Below, piece by piece: positions 43,903-52,589 of a stretch of DNA of 64,000 nucleotides. The translations under genes were made by a program, and so were the position numbers. The notes under the pieces are model-generated. The model was not told the origin of the DNA. It saw nothing but the letters and a program-made list of their open reading frames with translations, and made no database searches. Origin of the DNA: CAVZBW01 sp963773635 (GTDB lineage Bacteria > Actinomycetota > Acidimicrobiia > Acidimicrobiales > RAAP-2); assembly GCA_963773635.1 (NCBI GenBank), contig CAVZBW010000005.1, positions 1,240,001 through 1,304,000 on the forward strand, read 5' to 3'. Positions within the stretch are counted from its first letter, which is position 1, and each line of letters opens with the position of its first letter.

Positions 43903-45380
43903 TCAGGTCTCAGGCTCGGCGTGAAGCCGGCGGGCAGGTTGATGGACTTCTTCTCGAGGAACAGCTCGAGGCCGTCGGGCCCGAACTCGCGGCCCATGCC
44001 CGACTCCTTGTACCCGCCGAAGGGCGTGGAGAAGTCGATCGGGATCGGCGCTGTTGAGCATGTAGGTGCCCGTCCGCACGCTGCGGGCGACCTCGAGGCC
44101 ACGGTCGTTGTCGCCGTCCACACCGAACCGCACAGCCCGTAGTTCGAGTCGTTGGCGATGGCCACCGCCTCGTCGCTCGCCGTCGTAGGGGATCACCGCC
44201 AGCACCGGGCCGAAGATCTCCTCCTGGGCGATGCGCATGGAGTTGTCGACGTCCACGAAGACGGTGGGCTCGACGAACCAGCCCTTGTCCAGTTGCCGCG
44301 GGACGGCCTCCGCCCAGGGCGACCTTGGCGCCCTCCTCCTGGCCGACTTGATGTAGCCCTCGACCCGGTCGCGCTGGCGCTCGGCCACGAGCGGCCCGAC
44401 CTCGACGTCGCGGGGTCGAGGGGTCGCCGACCTTCATGGCCGACACCTGCTCGACCAGCGCGTCGACGACCTCCTGGTAGCGGTCGCGAGGGGCGAGGAT
44501 GCGGGTCTGGGCGATGCAGGCCTCCCGTTGTTCATGATGGCGTTGGGGAGCAAGCATGGGCAGGGCTCGGCGAGGTTGACGTCGTCGAGCAGGATCGCCG
44601 CCGACTTCCCGCCGAGCTCGAGGCTGAAGCGCTTGAGCTGCTCGCCACAGAGGCCGCCGATCTTCTTGCCGGCCACGGTCGACCCGGTGAACGAGACCTT
44701 GTCGACCCCGGGGTGCGTGACCAGGTGCTCGCCCACCTCGCGACCGGCGGGGACCACGCTGAGAGCACGCCCTTGGGCAGTCCGGCCTCGGTCGAAGATC
44801 TCGGCCAGGCGGAAGGCGTCGAGCGGGGTCTCGGGTGCGGGCTTGAACACCACCGTGCACCCGGCGAGCAGCGCCGGCGCCAGCTTGGCGGCCGCGATGA
44901 ACATGGGCACGTTCCACGGGGCGATGGCGCCGACCACCCCGACGGGCTCCTTGGCGCACGAGCACCTCGCCCATGAGCAGCCCTGCCGCACCTCGTCGAA
45001 GGGGAAGGTATCGGCCAAGCCCGGCGTAGTAGTCGAGGATCATGGTCGGGGCGAGGACCTGGGCCATCGTGCCCCCAAGCCGACCGGTGAGCCCATCTCG
45101 GTGGTGATGAGCTCGGAGAGACCCTGCATGTCGGCGGTATGGCCTCGGCCACCTTGGTCAGGATCTCGGCGCGCTCGGTCGGGGCCATCCGGGGCCAGGG
45201 GCCGTGGTCGAAGGCCTCGCGGGCCGCGGCCACCGCCTTGTCGACGTCGGCCTCGGTGGCGTCGGGGACCCGACCGACGACCTCCTCGGTGGTCGGGGAG
45301 ATCACGTCGATGGTGCCGGTGCCCGCCGGAGCTACCCATTCACCACCGATGAACAGCCGGTCGTACTCCTTGATGGCCAT
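43903..45380 (-). CDS. Aldehyde dehydrogenase, at least ten frame changes
   Basis: ATG 45380, MAIKEYDRLFIGGEWVAPAG. Pieces across the frames give a complete NAD(P)-dependent aldehyde dehydrogenase: VGVVGAIAPWNVPMFIAAAK (with the catalytic Asn), KPAPETPLDAFRLAEI, VSFTGSTVAGKKIG, FSLELGGKSAAILLDDV (general-base Glu), EACIAQTRIL (nucleophile Cys), FGPVLAVIPYD and STPFGGYKESGMGREFG. All catalytic residues and the family order survive, in about 490 residues. Frame changes occur every 60-250 bp from 45140 to 44050. That pattern is what uncorrected indels give; true decay would be expected to damage motifs too. Annotated as one gene. Confidence 0.7.
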
Positions 45381-45505
45381 GGCTTCCTCCTCGAGCTCCC
45401 GCCCCGCGCCGCCCGGGTGGCATCACCGGACCCGCGCTGTGAAACGTGTTCCTCTCCGGGGAGACTAACGTCCCATCCCCCCGGCCGCACCCGCGACGCG
45501 CGTGC

Positions 45506-45917
45506 TCAGCCGGGGGAACCTGGGTCGCCACCAGGAGGAACCGAGTCCGCCGGTCCCGGTCCCGGTGCCGAGATCCCGCGGTCTCGAAGTCGCGTGGCGA
45601 GCCACTCGACGCCGTTGGCAGCCGTGATGGCGTCCTGCCAGCCCGCCAGCACCTCCTCGAGCTCGTCATGGGTACGGACGATCCCGACGACGGACACCGT
45701 GAAGTCGTCGACCGACGCCTCGGTCACGAGGGTGTCGCCAAAGGGGTCCTCCCACACCTGGGGCACCGGCTCGCGCGATGACGTACAGCTCCCCCGTGTC
45801 CTGCACCCAGCTCAGCTCGTAGCGGACGCCGGCCGCGTCCCGCCACTCGGTCCCGAGCTCGATCTCCGCCGAGCTGCGGCGTCTCGGGTCGCTGTCATAG
45901 AACTCCTCGATGTCCAC
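45506..45917 (-). CDS. Small hypothetical protein (one frame change at about 45775)
   Basis: GTG 45917 (VDIEEFYDSDPRRRSSAEIE) then LGTEWRDAAGVRYELSWVQD and ELYVI. After one missing base it continues EPVPQVWEDPFGDTLVTEAS and LVTEASVDDFTVSVVGIVRT, then HDELEEVLAGWQDAI, in the next frame. Corrected about 138 residues, strand-rich N-terminus, helical C-terminus. No family recognised. Divergent from the 46031 gene. Confidence 0.55.
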
Positions 45918-46030
45918 GGCCGCACTGTACAGGGGGTCTGCGACGGCTCCGGGCCGGCAGTGGCGCGCGGGCATGACCGAGGGATGCGACCGGGAGGACG
46001 AGGGGGAGGTGCGGGCCGCAGGCTGCCGGG

Positions 46031-46588
46031 ATGACCACCATTGCGTACCGCCCCGTCGACCAGCTCGCGGCGGAGTGGACCGTCTCGGGACGGTCCGTCG
46101 AGTCCCGTCGAGCGCTCGAGGCTCTCCGTCGGAGGGACCCGCTGATCGACGCACGGATTCCGTCGGAGGTCTGCGACCTCGGTGATCTCGTCGAGCGGCT
46201 GCACCGAGTCAGGCCGACCAGGGCGAAGGGGGCGAGGGAGGCGAGGGAGGCGGCGGCCGAGGTCGTCCGGGCCCTCCTCCGGTCTGCGGACGCCGACCCG
46301 ATGATTCCCCGCGCCCTGTTGCAGGCGCTCGTCCCCGGGTTGCTCGGCGTCGCCAAGCGGCTCTCGTGGGGACGGGGCGGAGACTGGGAAGGTGGAGGCC
46401 CCTTCTTTTCGGATCTGGTCACGACGGCGTGGGAGGTCATCGCCGACTGGGCGGGCCAGGACCGACCCTACGCGGCGCTCGATCTCCTCTCGGCCGTCCG
46501 ATGCCGCTCGCGGCGGCAGCTGATGGCGCACCGGCTACGACAGACGCGTGTGCAGCCCTTCGGCGTTTGCGTGGGGGACGCACCGTAA
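46031..46588 (+). CDS. Conserved hypothetical protein, sigma-like
   Basis: 185 residues from ATG 46031: MTTIAYRPVDQLAAEWTVSG. Middle AAEVVRALLRSADADPMIPR, ALLQALVPGLLGVAKRLSWG, then LVTTAWEVIADWAGQD. Similar proteins in actinobacteria look like a degenerate sigma region 2 (ALLPGLxxxA...). Mostly helical, cytoplasmic. Its stop is ten bases before the SARP-like gene, a likely operon. Function not established. Confidence 0.6.
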   Translation: MTTIAYRPVDQLAAEWTVSGRSVESRRALEALRRRDPLIDARIPSEVCDLGDLVERLHRVRPTRAKGAREAREAAAEVVRALLRSADADPMIPRALLQALVPGLLGVAKRLSWGRGGDWEGGGPFFSDLVTTAWEVIADWAGQDRPYAALDLLSAVRCRSRRQLMAHRLRQTRVQPFGVCVGDAP

Positions 46589-46597
46589 CGTACCGGC

Positions 46598-47548
46598 GTG
46601 GCGCGACGCCGGCCTCCCACCTTGCGACTGTTGACATCGGTCCCACGCCTCGACGGTCTCGAGAAGCCCCTTCCGGACAACATGCGGCGGCGCGCCATCG
46701 AGCTGGTGGCCTATCTCGCCGTGCACCACCCCCAGCCCGTGAGCAGTGACCGCCTGTGCGCCCGGGTGCTGTCGAGCCGGGGCTGCGACGCTCGGCCCAA
46801 GACCCTCTTCAACGTGGCCGCCCAGGCTCGGCGCTCCCTGGGCCCGGGGCCGGATGGCACTCCCCTGCTCGCCCGGGCGGGACCGGCCGGCCTCTATCGC
46901 CTCACTGCGCCGATCCCGGTCGACGCCTTGCTCGCGGAGGCTCTGGTCAAAGCCGGCCAGAGCCGGGGCGGTGACCGCACCGCCGTCCCCTTCTACCGCG
47001 GGGCGCTGACGCTCGTCGAGGATGAACCGCTCTCCGCCGTCCGCCAGGGCTACGACTGGTGGTCGGTGGAGGGGCACCAGTCCCGGACCACCGCGATCGT
47101 CGTCGAGGCAGCCGTTCGATTGGCCCGCATGGCCATCGCGGACGACGAGATCGGTCTGGCGCGCTGGGCGGTCGAGCGGGGACGCCGGGCGGAGCCCGAC
47201 AGCGAGGCCCTGTCTCGGGCCGCGATGGTGGCCGCGGCGCGCGAGGGGGACGCGGATGCCCTTCGCCGAGCCTGGCGCGACTGTCGGGGGCGCCTCGGCC
47301 GCAGCGACCCGGGGCTTGCAGCGAGCCCCAGCCGGGCCACCCAGGACCTCTACCACCGACTGGCCATCGGGCTCCGAGCCGCGGCGAGCCCCGGCCGCTG
47401 CGGCAACGGGATCCACCCGGCAGGCACGAGGATGGGGGAAGAGCAGCTCGACGCCGACCGCACGCCGGCCGGAGAGGGTCAGGCGAGCTTGGCGGCGATG
47501 GACGACGCGCTCCGCAACACGGAACCGTCGGCACCCGCAGCGCTGTAG
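46598..47548 (+). CDS. SARP/BTAD-like transcriptional regulator
   Basis: 316 residues from GTG 46598. Residues about 25-100 form a winged helix (NMRRRAIELVAYLAVHHPQP, VSSDRLCARVLSSRGCDARP, TLFNVAAQARRSLG), and residues about 115-240 a bacterial transcriptional activator (BTAD) TPR region: ALTLVEDEPLSAVRQGYDWW followed by paired helices. It thus resembles SARP-type activators that often switch on antibiotic or pathway genes, without a large ATPase part. The last 70 bp overlap the end of ddl on the opposite strand. Confidence 0.68.
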   Translation: MARRRPPTLRLLTSVPRLDGLEKPLPDNMRRRAIELVAYLAVHHPQPVSSDRLCARVLSSRGCDARPKTLFNVAAQARRSLGPGPDGTPLLARAGPAGLYRLTAPIPVDALLAEALVKAGQSRGGDRTAVPFYRGALTLVEDEPLSAVRQGYDWWSVEGHQSRTTAIVVEAAVRLARMAIADDEIGLARWAVERGRRAEPDSEALSRAAMVAAAREGDADALRRAWRDCRGRLGRSDPGLAASPSRATQDLYHRLAIGLRAAASPGRCGNGIHPAGTRMGEEQLDADRTPAGEGQASLAAMDDALRNTEPSAPAAL

Positions 47549-48639
47549 GCACGGCTCGGTCGAGCGGTCGCCTCGGCCAGCATGTCCTCGAGGAGCTGGC
47601 CAAAGGCGCGGGGAGGATCGATCCAGAGGTAGCGGGCGAGTGAGCCGGGGATCGTGTTGATCTCGTTCACCCAGAACGACTGGCCGTCGGAGAGGAAGTC
47701 GACCCGGGCCAATCCCCGGACCAGACAGCGCCGCGCCACCTCGATGGCGGCCGACCGCAGTTGCTCGACCAGTGTGTCGGGGATCCGTGCCGGCAGCTCT
47801 CGTGGGGCCCCGGCCATTCCCTCTCCTCCGACGTACTTGTCCGAATAGCCGAGGATCTCGGGGGTCGGCCCCGTCGGCCCCGGCGACCCCGCGGTGGACG
47901 CCCCGTCGGTCGCCTCCCCGCTCCTGAGGGGACGCTCCACGGCGGACGCCTCCGGCCCGGGCCAGAGGCGCACGGCGAGCTGCAGGTCGAAGAGGTCCGC
48001 ACGGTAGGGCTCGACGACCGCACCCGAACGGAGATGGGGATTGCTGTCGAGCCGGGCCTTGGCGGTCGCGAAGTCCGACGCCGTCTCGATGCCGATCGAC
48101 GATCCCCCGAAGCGGGGCTTCACGATGAAGGGGCCCGCAAAGTCGAGCTTCTCGGTTCCCTGGTGCAACAGCGCCCGGGGCAGGAGCGGCAGGCCCGCGG
48201 CGTGGATGACCCCGGCAAAGGCGAGCTTGTCCATCCCGAGCGCCGCCCCGGCAACGTTGGGCCCGGTGTAGGCGATCCCGGCCAGATCGAGGGCCGCCTG
48301 CAGGGTTCCGTCCTCACCCGGACCCCCGTGGCAGCAGACCACCGCGGCCGTCAACGGAAGGGGCCTCTGGCGGCCAAACCTCCCGCCCTCGGAGACGAAG
48401 CCGCCGTCGGGCCCGAGGGCGAGCCGCAGCGGGACCGCGCCGCGTGGCACGCCGTCGATGAAGGCCTCCGCCTCGAGCCCGGCGTCGACCTCGAACCAGT
48501 CGCCCGTCTTCGTCCAATAGAGGGCCCGGACACCCCGGCGGCCGTCGCGAGCCAGCTCCCGCGCCGCCTGGAGACCCGTGAGGATGCTGACATCGTGCTC
48601 GGGTGACGGGCCTCCCATGAGGACGGCGAGATCGGACAC
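47479..48639 (-). CDS. ddl: D-alanine--D-alanine ligase
   Basis: 386 residues, MSDLAVLMGGPSPEHDVSIL (the GG.S.EHxVS start of Ddl). ATP-grasp signatures: CHGGPGEDGTLQAALDLAGI, YTGPNVAGAALGMDKLAFAG, FIVKPRFGGSSIGI and WVNEINTIPGSL, with Glu and Asn Mg ligands. Joins two D-Ala for peptidoglycan precursor. It follows murF by 93 bp on the same strand. Length is slightly over the usual 340-370 because of inserts near residue 230. Confidence 0.93.
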   Translation of the reverse strand: MSDLAVLMGGPSPEHDVSILTGLQAARELARDGRRGVRALYWTKTGDWFEVDAGLEAEAFIDGVPRGAVPLRLALGPDGGFVSEGGRFGRQRPLPLTAAVVCCHGGPGEDGTLQAALDLAGIAYTGPNVAGAALGMDKLAFAGVIHAAGLPLLPRALLHQGTEKLDFAGPFIVKPRFGGSSIGIETASDFATAKARLDSNPHLRSGAVVEPYRADLFDLQLAVRLWPGPEASAVERPLRSGEATDGASTAGSPGPTGPTPEILGYSDKYVGGEGMAGAPRELPARIPDTLVEQLRSAAIEVARRCLVRGLARVDFLSDGQSFWVNEINTIPGSLARYLWIDPPRAFGQLLEDMLAEATARPSRAYSAAGADGSVLRSASSIAAKLA

Positions 48640-48732
48640 TTCGGCTGCTCCCTCGTGGTCTGGACACGGACCGGACCCTCACGGGCATGGGCGTCCGGTG
48701 GACGCTCACGGGCTCGGGCGTCCGGTGGACGC
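48640..48732. repeat. Short direct repeats between murF and ddl
   Basis: GGCGTCCGGTGGACGCTCA occurs twice in tandem (about 48690 and 48717) in the 93-bp gap. No palindrome and no terminator is evident, so murF and ddl may share an mRNA. Confidence 0.6.
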
Positions 48733-50263
48733 TCAAGGGTAATGGTCCGGCAGGTCGTTCTCGTAAAGGACGGCATCCCCCGGGCCGAGGTGGTGGCGGA
48801 CCCAGGCCACGGCAGCCTCCCGGGTCTCGGCGAACTCCCGGGGCCCGTGGCCCGGCACCGAATTCCACCCCCGCTCGAGCGCCCGCCGGTTCGTCCGACC
48901 GACGATCACCAGATCGGTGGCGACCTGGGCGGCGCGCGGCCGCGAAGCGCTCGTTCTCCTCCTCCTGGCGAGCGCCGAGCTCCACCATGCCGGGCGTGAC
49001 CACCACTCGGCGAGCGGCTCCGGCGAGGTCCCCGAGGGCGCCCAGTGCCGCCCTCGTGCCGGCCGGGTTGGCGTTGTAGGTGTCGTCGAGGACCAGCACC
49101 CCCGAGGGCGCCCTCCCCGCGGTGAGCCGGTTGGGCACGGCCGGCAGGCTGGCCAGCCTGGCCGACAGCTGCTCGCACGCGACCCCGAGCTCCCGCGCCA
49201 CGGCCACCGCGCAGGCGAGATTGGTGGCACGGACCCCCGGCCCCACCTCGACCTCCCCGCCGAGCTCGGCCCCATCGACCGAGACTCGCAGGCGCTCCCC
49301 GGCCCTCGAGACGCGGACCTCGGCCGAGGGGCTCTCCGATCCCGCGCGCACCACTCGGGTGCCCGATTCCTCGAGCCGCCCGGCCAGGGACGCCAGCATC
49401 GCGTCGTCGACGTTGAGCACGACGGCCCGTGCGCCGTCGACGATCTCGGACTTCGCCTCGACGATGCGCTCGAGGGAGCCGAACCGCTCGAGATGGACGG
49501 GGCCGATCGCCGTGATGACCGATACGGCCGGCGCGCACCACCGACAGAGCTCGGCGATCTCGCCCGGCCCGTAGGTGCCCATCTCCGCCACGAAGACCTC
49601 CGTGCCCGGCGCCAGGTTCTCGTTGATGGCGCGCGCCAGCCCGGCCCGGTTGTTGAACGACGCCGGGGTGGGCACCACCCGGCGGGCCCCGCCAACGAGA
49701 TGGGCGATGTGGTTCTTGGTCGAGGTCTTGCCGTACGAGCCGGTCACGGCGACGACGGTCGGGCCCACCTCTCGGAGGCGGGTTGCGGCCGTGCGGACGA
49801 AGGCGCCCGCGAGCCGGCTCTCGTAGGGGGCGGTGATCCACAGCGCGGCGTCCACCAGGGCCGGAGCGAGGAGCGCCCCCAGCGCGGCGACGAGGGCCGG
49901 AGCGCCGACCACGACGCCGACGACGAGCACGATGGCCTGGAGGACGGCCCACACCGCGCCCAGCGTCTTGAGCCGCCGGGTCAGCGCAAGCGAGGACGTC
50001 CGGCCCCTCACCGACAACCCGAGGGGGCCGACGATCACCGCGGCGGCCGTGGCCAGGGCGGCCAGGGGCCACCAGGCGCTCAGCACGAGTCCGGCGAGCC
50101 CCAGGGTCGCCAGCGCGACGTTGTCCGGGCGGACGGTCCACCAACGACGGGCAAAGCGCAGTACCGACCCGGCCAGGTAGTGCTCGCGCTGCGCAACCCG
50201 GAGCCAACGCATCCCGGCGGGCAGGAGGGAGAGGACGAGCGCCGCGAAGGCGAGCCATCTCAC
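48733..50263 (-). CDS. murF: MurF-type UDP-MurNAc-tripeptide--D-Ala-D-Ala ligase (one frame change near 48945)
   Basis: ATG 50263. The first about 190 residues hold several membrane spans (LAFAALVLSLLPAG, VALATLGLAGLVLSAWWPL, AIVLVVGVVVGAPALVAALG), an N-terminal extension not present in ordinary MurF. The Mur core follows: ATP loop VAVTGSYGKTSTKNHIAHLV, FNNRAGLARAINENLAPGTE, VITAIGPVHLERFGS, then VLVLDDTYNANPAGTRAALG (DxYNANP). One extra base around 48945 moves the tail to ATDLVIVGRTNRRALERGWN and ends PGDAVLYENDLPDHYP at 48733. Overlaps the upstream hydrolase by ATGA. Confidence 0.85.
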
Positions 50264-51072
50264 GAGGCGACCGCCTCCTGCACGACGGCGCGGAGGGCCT
50301 GCGGGGCCTCCGTCGGCGTGAGGTGGCCCACCCCCCCGAGCACGCTCAGCGTCGCCTCGGGGATCCGCTCGGCCGCGGCGCGGGCCATCCCGACGGGCGC
50401 GTCGCCGTCGTTCTCTCCCCAGACGAGCCAGACGGGGCAGCGCAGCTGTGGCAACAAGCCGTCATAGCGCTCCTGGACCAATCGGACGAAGATCTCGCGC
50501 ATGCGGCCCTCCGACGAGCGGTAGTCGGCCGACCCGTGACGCCGGCGTGCCGCCTCCATCCGCCGGTCGCTGACCAGGCCGAGACCGTGGAGCCACCGCA
50601 GGGCGCGAAATCGCCGGTGCGGCCGCGGGCCAGGCCCCACGGACGCCAGGTGCGGCACGCCGGTGAGGACGAGGGCCCGCACGAGGTCGGGCCGCGATAC
50701 GGCGAGCTGGAGCGCGACCCTGCCGCCGAAGGAGTGCCCGAGGACGACAAGTGGACGGCCGACCTCCTCGACCACGGCGGCGACCGCCTCGGCGTACTCA
50801 CCCGAGCCCCAGGCGGCGGGTGGCTCGGGTGTGGCGCCGAAGCCCGGGAGGTCCAACGCGATCGCGTCCATGGCGGGAGCCCCGCCGCCGGTCAGCACGG
50901 CGTCGAAGTCCCGGTGGGTGCGGCGCCAGCCGTGCAACGCCAGCACCTCCGGGGCGCCCTCGCCCGTCCTGGCTCCGAAGAAACGGCCCCCGGCGAAGGC
51001 GCTCAGCACCGAAACGCAGGCAGCGGCCCGCACGGCGGGCGAAGGAACGACGAGGCCGGCACGGGCGCTCAC
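50260..51072 (-). CDS. Alpha/beta hydrolase coupled to murF
   Basis: 270 residues from GTG 51072 (GTG 51108 possible). Oxyanion-loop LALHGWRRTHRDFDAVL, nucleophile VVLGHSFGGRVALQLA (GHSFGG), acidic VWLVWGENDGDAPV and His GGVGHLTPTEAP: a complete Ser-Asp-His triad. No signal peptide, so cytoplasmic. It overlaps murF by ATGA, placing it first in a hydrolase-murF-ddl operon; a role in cell-wall precursor handling is inferred from position only. The divergent GlcD-like gene is 123 bp away. Confidence 0.85.
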   Translation of the reverse strand: MSARAGLVVPSPAVRAAACVSVLSAFAGGRFFGARTGEGAPEVLALHGWRRTHRDFDAVLTGGGAPAMDAIALDLPGFGATPEPPAAWGSGEYAEAVAAVVEEVGRPLVVLGHSFGGRVALQLAVSRPDLVRALVLTGVPHLASVGPGPRPHRRFRALRWLHGLGLVSDRRMEAARRRHGSADYRSSEGRMREIFVRLVQERYDGLLPQLRCPVWLVWGENDGDAPVGMARAAAERIPEATLSVLGGVGHLTPTEAPQALRAVVQEAVAS

Positions 51073-51194
51073 GTTACTGAGCCTTCGCCGAACCCCGGTC
51101 GACCCCACCGCCGCCCGAGCGAGGGCCCCGGTACGATGGCCTTTCCCGGGCGAGCGGGTGGCGCCGGTCGCCCCGAGCCGGCGGGAGGAGCCCC

Positions 51195-52589
51195 ATGACG
51201 GACATCGTCGAACGCCTGGAGGGCATCGTCGGCCGCGGCCACGTATGGGCGGGCGACGACGTCCCCGAGGACTACACCCACGACGAAGCCCTCACCGCTC
51301 GGCCCGCGCGGCCCCTCGCCGTCGCCGTGCCGGGGTCCACCGCCGAGGTCTCCGCGATCCTCCGGGTCTGCACCGACCTCCTGGTCCCGGTGGTGGCCCG
51401 GGGGTCGGGCACCGGCCTCTCGGGCGGCTGCCTTCCCCGCCCCGACGGGATCGTGATCGCCTTTGGGCGCATGGACCGGATCCTCGAGATCGACCTCGCG
51501 AACCACGTCGCCGTGGTGCAGCCGGGGGTCTCGCTGGCGCAACTCGACGAGGCGCTCGCGCCCCACGGCCTCGTCTACCCGGTCTCCCCCGGGGAGAGCT
51601 CGGCCTCGCTCGGGGGCAACGTCGCCACCAACGCGGGTGGGATGCGGGCGGTGCGCTACGGGGTGACCCGCCACCACGTGCTCGGGCTCGAGATCGTGCT
51701 CGCCGGGGGCGAGGTGCTGCGGACGGGCGGTCGCTTCGCGAAGTCCTCGACCGGCTACGACCTCACGCAGCTGCTCATCGGATCGGAGGGCACGCTCGCG
51801 CTGGTGACCGAGGTCACGGTCAAGCTCCACCCGCGGCCGGCCCACTCGGCGACCGTCCTCGCCCCCTTTGCCGGCCTGGCCGAGGTGGGTGCCGCCGTTC
51901 CCCCGGTCGTCGGCAGCGGGCTCGGCCCGGTCATCCTCGAGTATCTCGACGCAGTCACGATGGGGGGCATCACCCAGAGCGCCGGGATCGAGCTCGGCAT
52001 CGAAGCCGACATCCGGGATCGGGCCCTGGCCTACCTCGTGGTCGTGCTCGAGTCCGACCATCCCGAGCGCCTGGACGAGGACGTGGTGCGCCTCGGCGAG
52101 CTGCTCGAGGAGCGAGGGGCGCTCGACGTCTACGTGCTGCCGCCCCACGCCGGGGTGGAGCTCATCCACGCCCGTGAGCGCGCCTTTTTCGTCGCCAAGG
52201 CCGCGGGGGCCGACGACATCGTCGACGCCGTCGTGCCGCGGGCCTCGATCCCGGAGTTCCTCGAAGTGGTCGCCGCCCTCGCAGAGCGGCAGGGTGCGCT
52301 CGTGACCGGATGCGGCCACGTCGGCGACGGCAACGTGCATGTGTCGGTGTTCCAGCCGGACCGGGCGCGGCGCTCGCAGCTGGTGCGCGACATCTTCTTC
52401 GCCGCCGGCGAGCTCGGGGGTGCGGTGTCGGGGGAGCACGGGATCGGCACGGAGAAGCGCGCCTACTTTCTCGAGCTCGAGGATCCCGTCAAGCTGGCGC
52501 TCCTGAGACGCATCAAGGCCGCGTTCGATCCCCTCGGGATCCTGGCCCCCGGGCACGTGCTGGACACCGCGCTCGAGGACCCGTCGTGA
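51195..52589 (+). CDS. FAD-binding D-lactate/glycolate-type oxidase (GlcD-like)
   Basis: 464 residues, ATG 51195 after GGAGGAG. PCMH-type FAD site: VARGSGTGLSGGCLPRPDG and GESSASLGGNVATNAGGMRA (both classic); then LGLEIVLAGGEVLRTGGRF. C-terminal cap GCGHVGDGNVHVSVFQ and SGEHGIGTEKRAY, with the catalytic His/Glu. Oxidises 2-hydroxy acids such as glycolate or D-lactate with an unknown acceptor. The stop overlaps the next gene start (GTGA), so a coupled operon. Confidence 0.9.
   Translation: MTDIVERLEGIVGRGHVWAGDDVPEDYTHDEALTARPARPLAVAVPGSTAEVSAILRVCTDLLVPVVARGSGTGLSGGCLPRPDGIVIAFGRMDRILEIDLANHVAVVQPGVSLAQLDEALAPHGLVYPVSPGESSASLGGNVATNAGGMRAVRYGVTRHHVLGLEIVLAGGEVLRTGGRFAKSSTGYDLTQLLIGSEGTLALVTEVTVKLHPRPAHSATVLAPFAGLAEVGAAVPPVVGSGLGPVILEYLDAVTMGGITQSAGIELGIEADIRDRALAYLVVVLESDHPERLDEDVVRLGELLEERGALDVYVLPPHAGVELIHARERAFFVAKAAGADDIVDAVVPRASIPEFLEVVAALAERQGALVTGCGHVGDGNVHVSVFQPDRARRSQLVRDIFFAAGELGGAVSGEHGIGTEKRAYFLELEDPVKLALLRRIKAAFDPLGILAPGHVLDTALEDPS

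Noticed and set aside
48917..50467. Plus-strand frame of 516 residues opposite murF
   Set aside because: Antisense to a clear Mur ligase and the hydrolase; no motif of its own.
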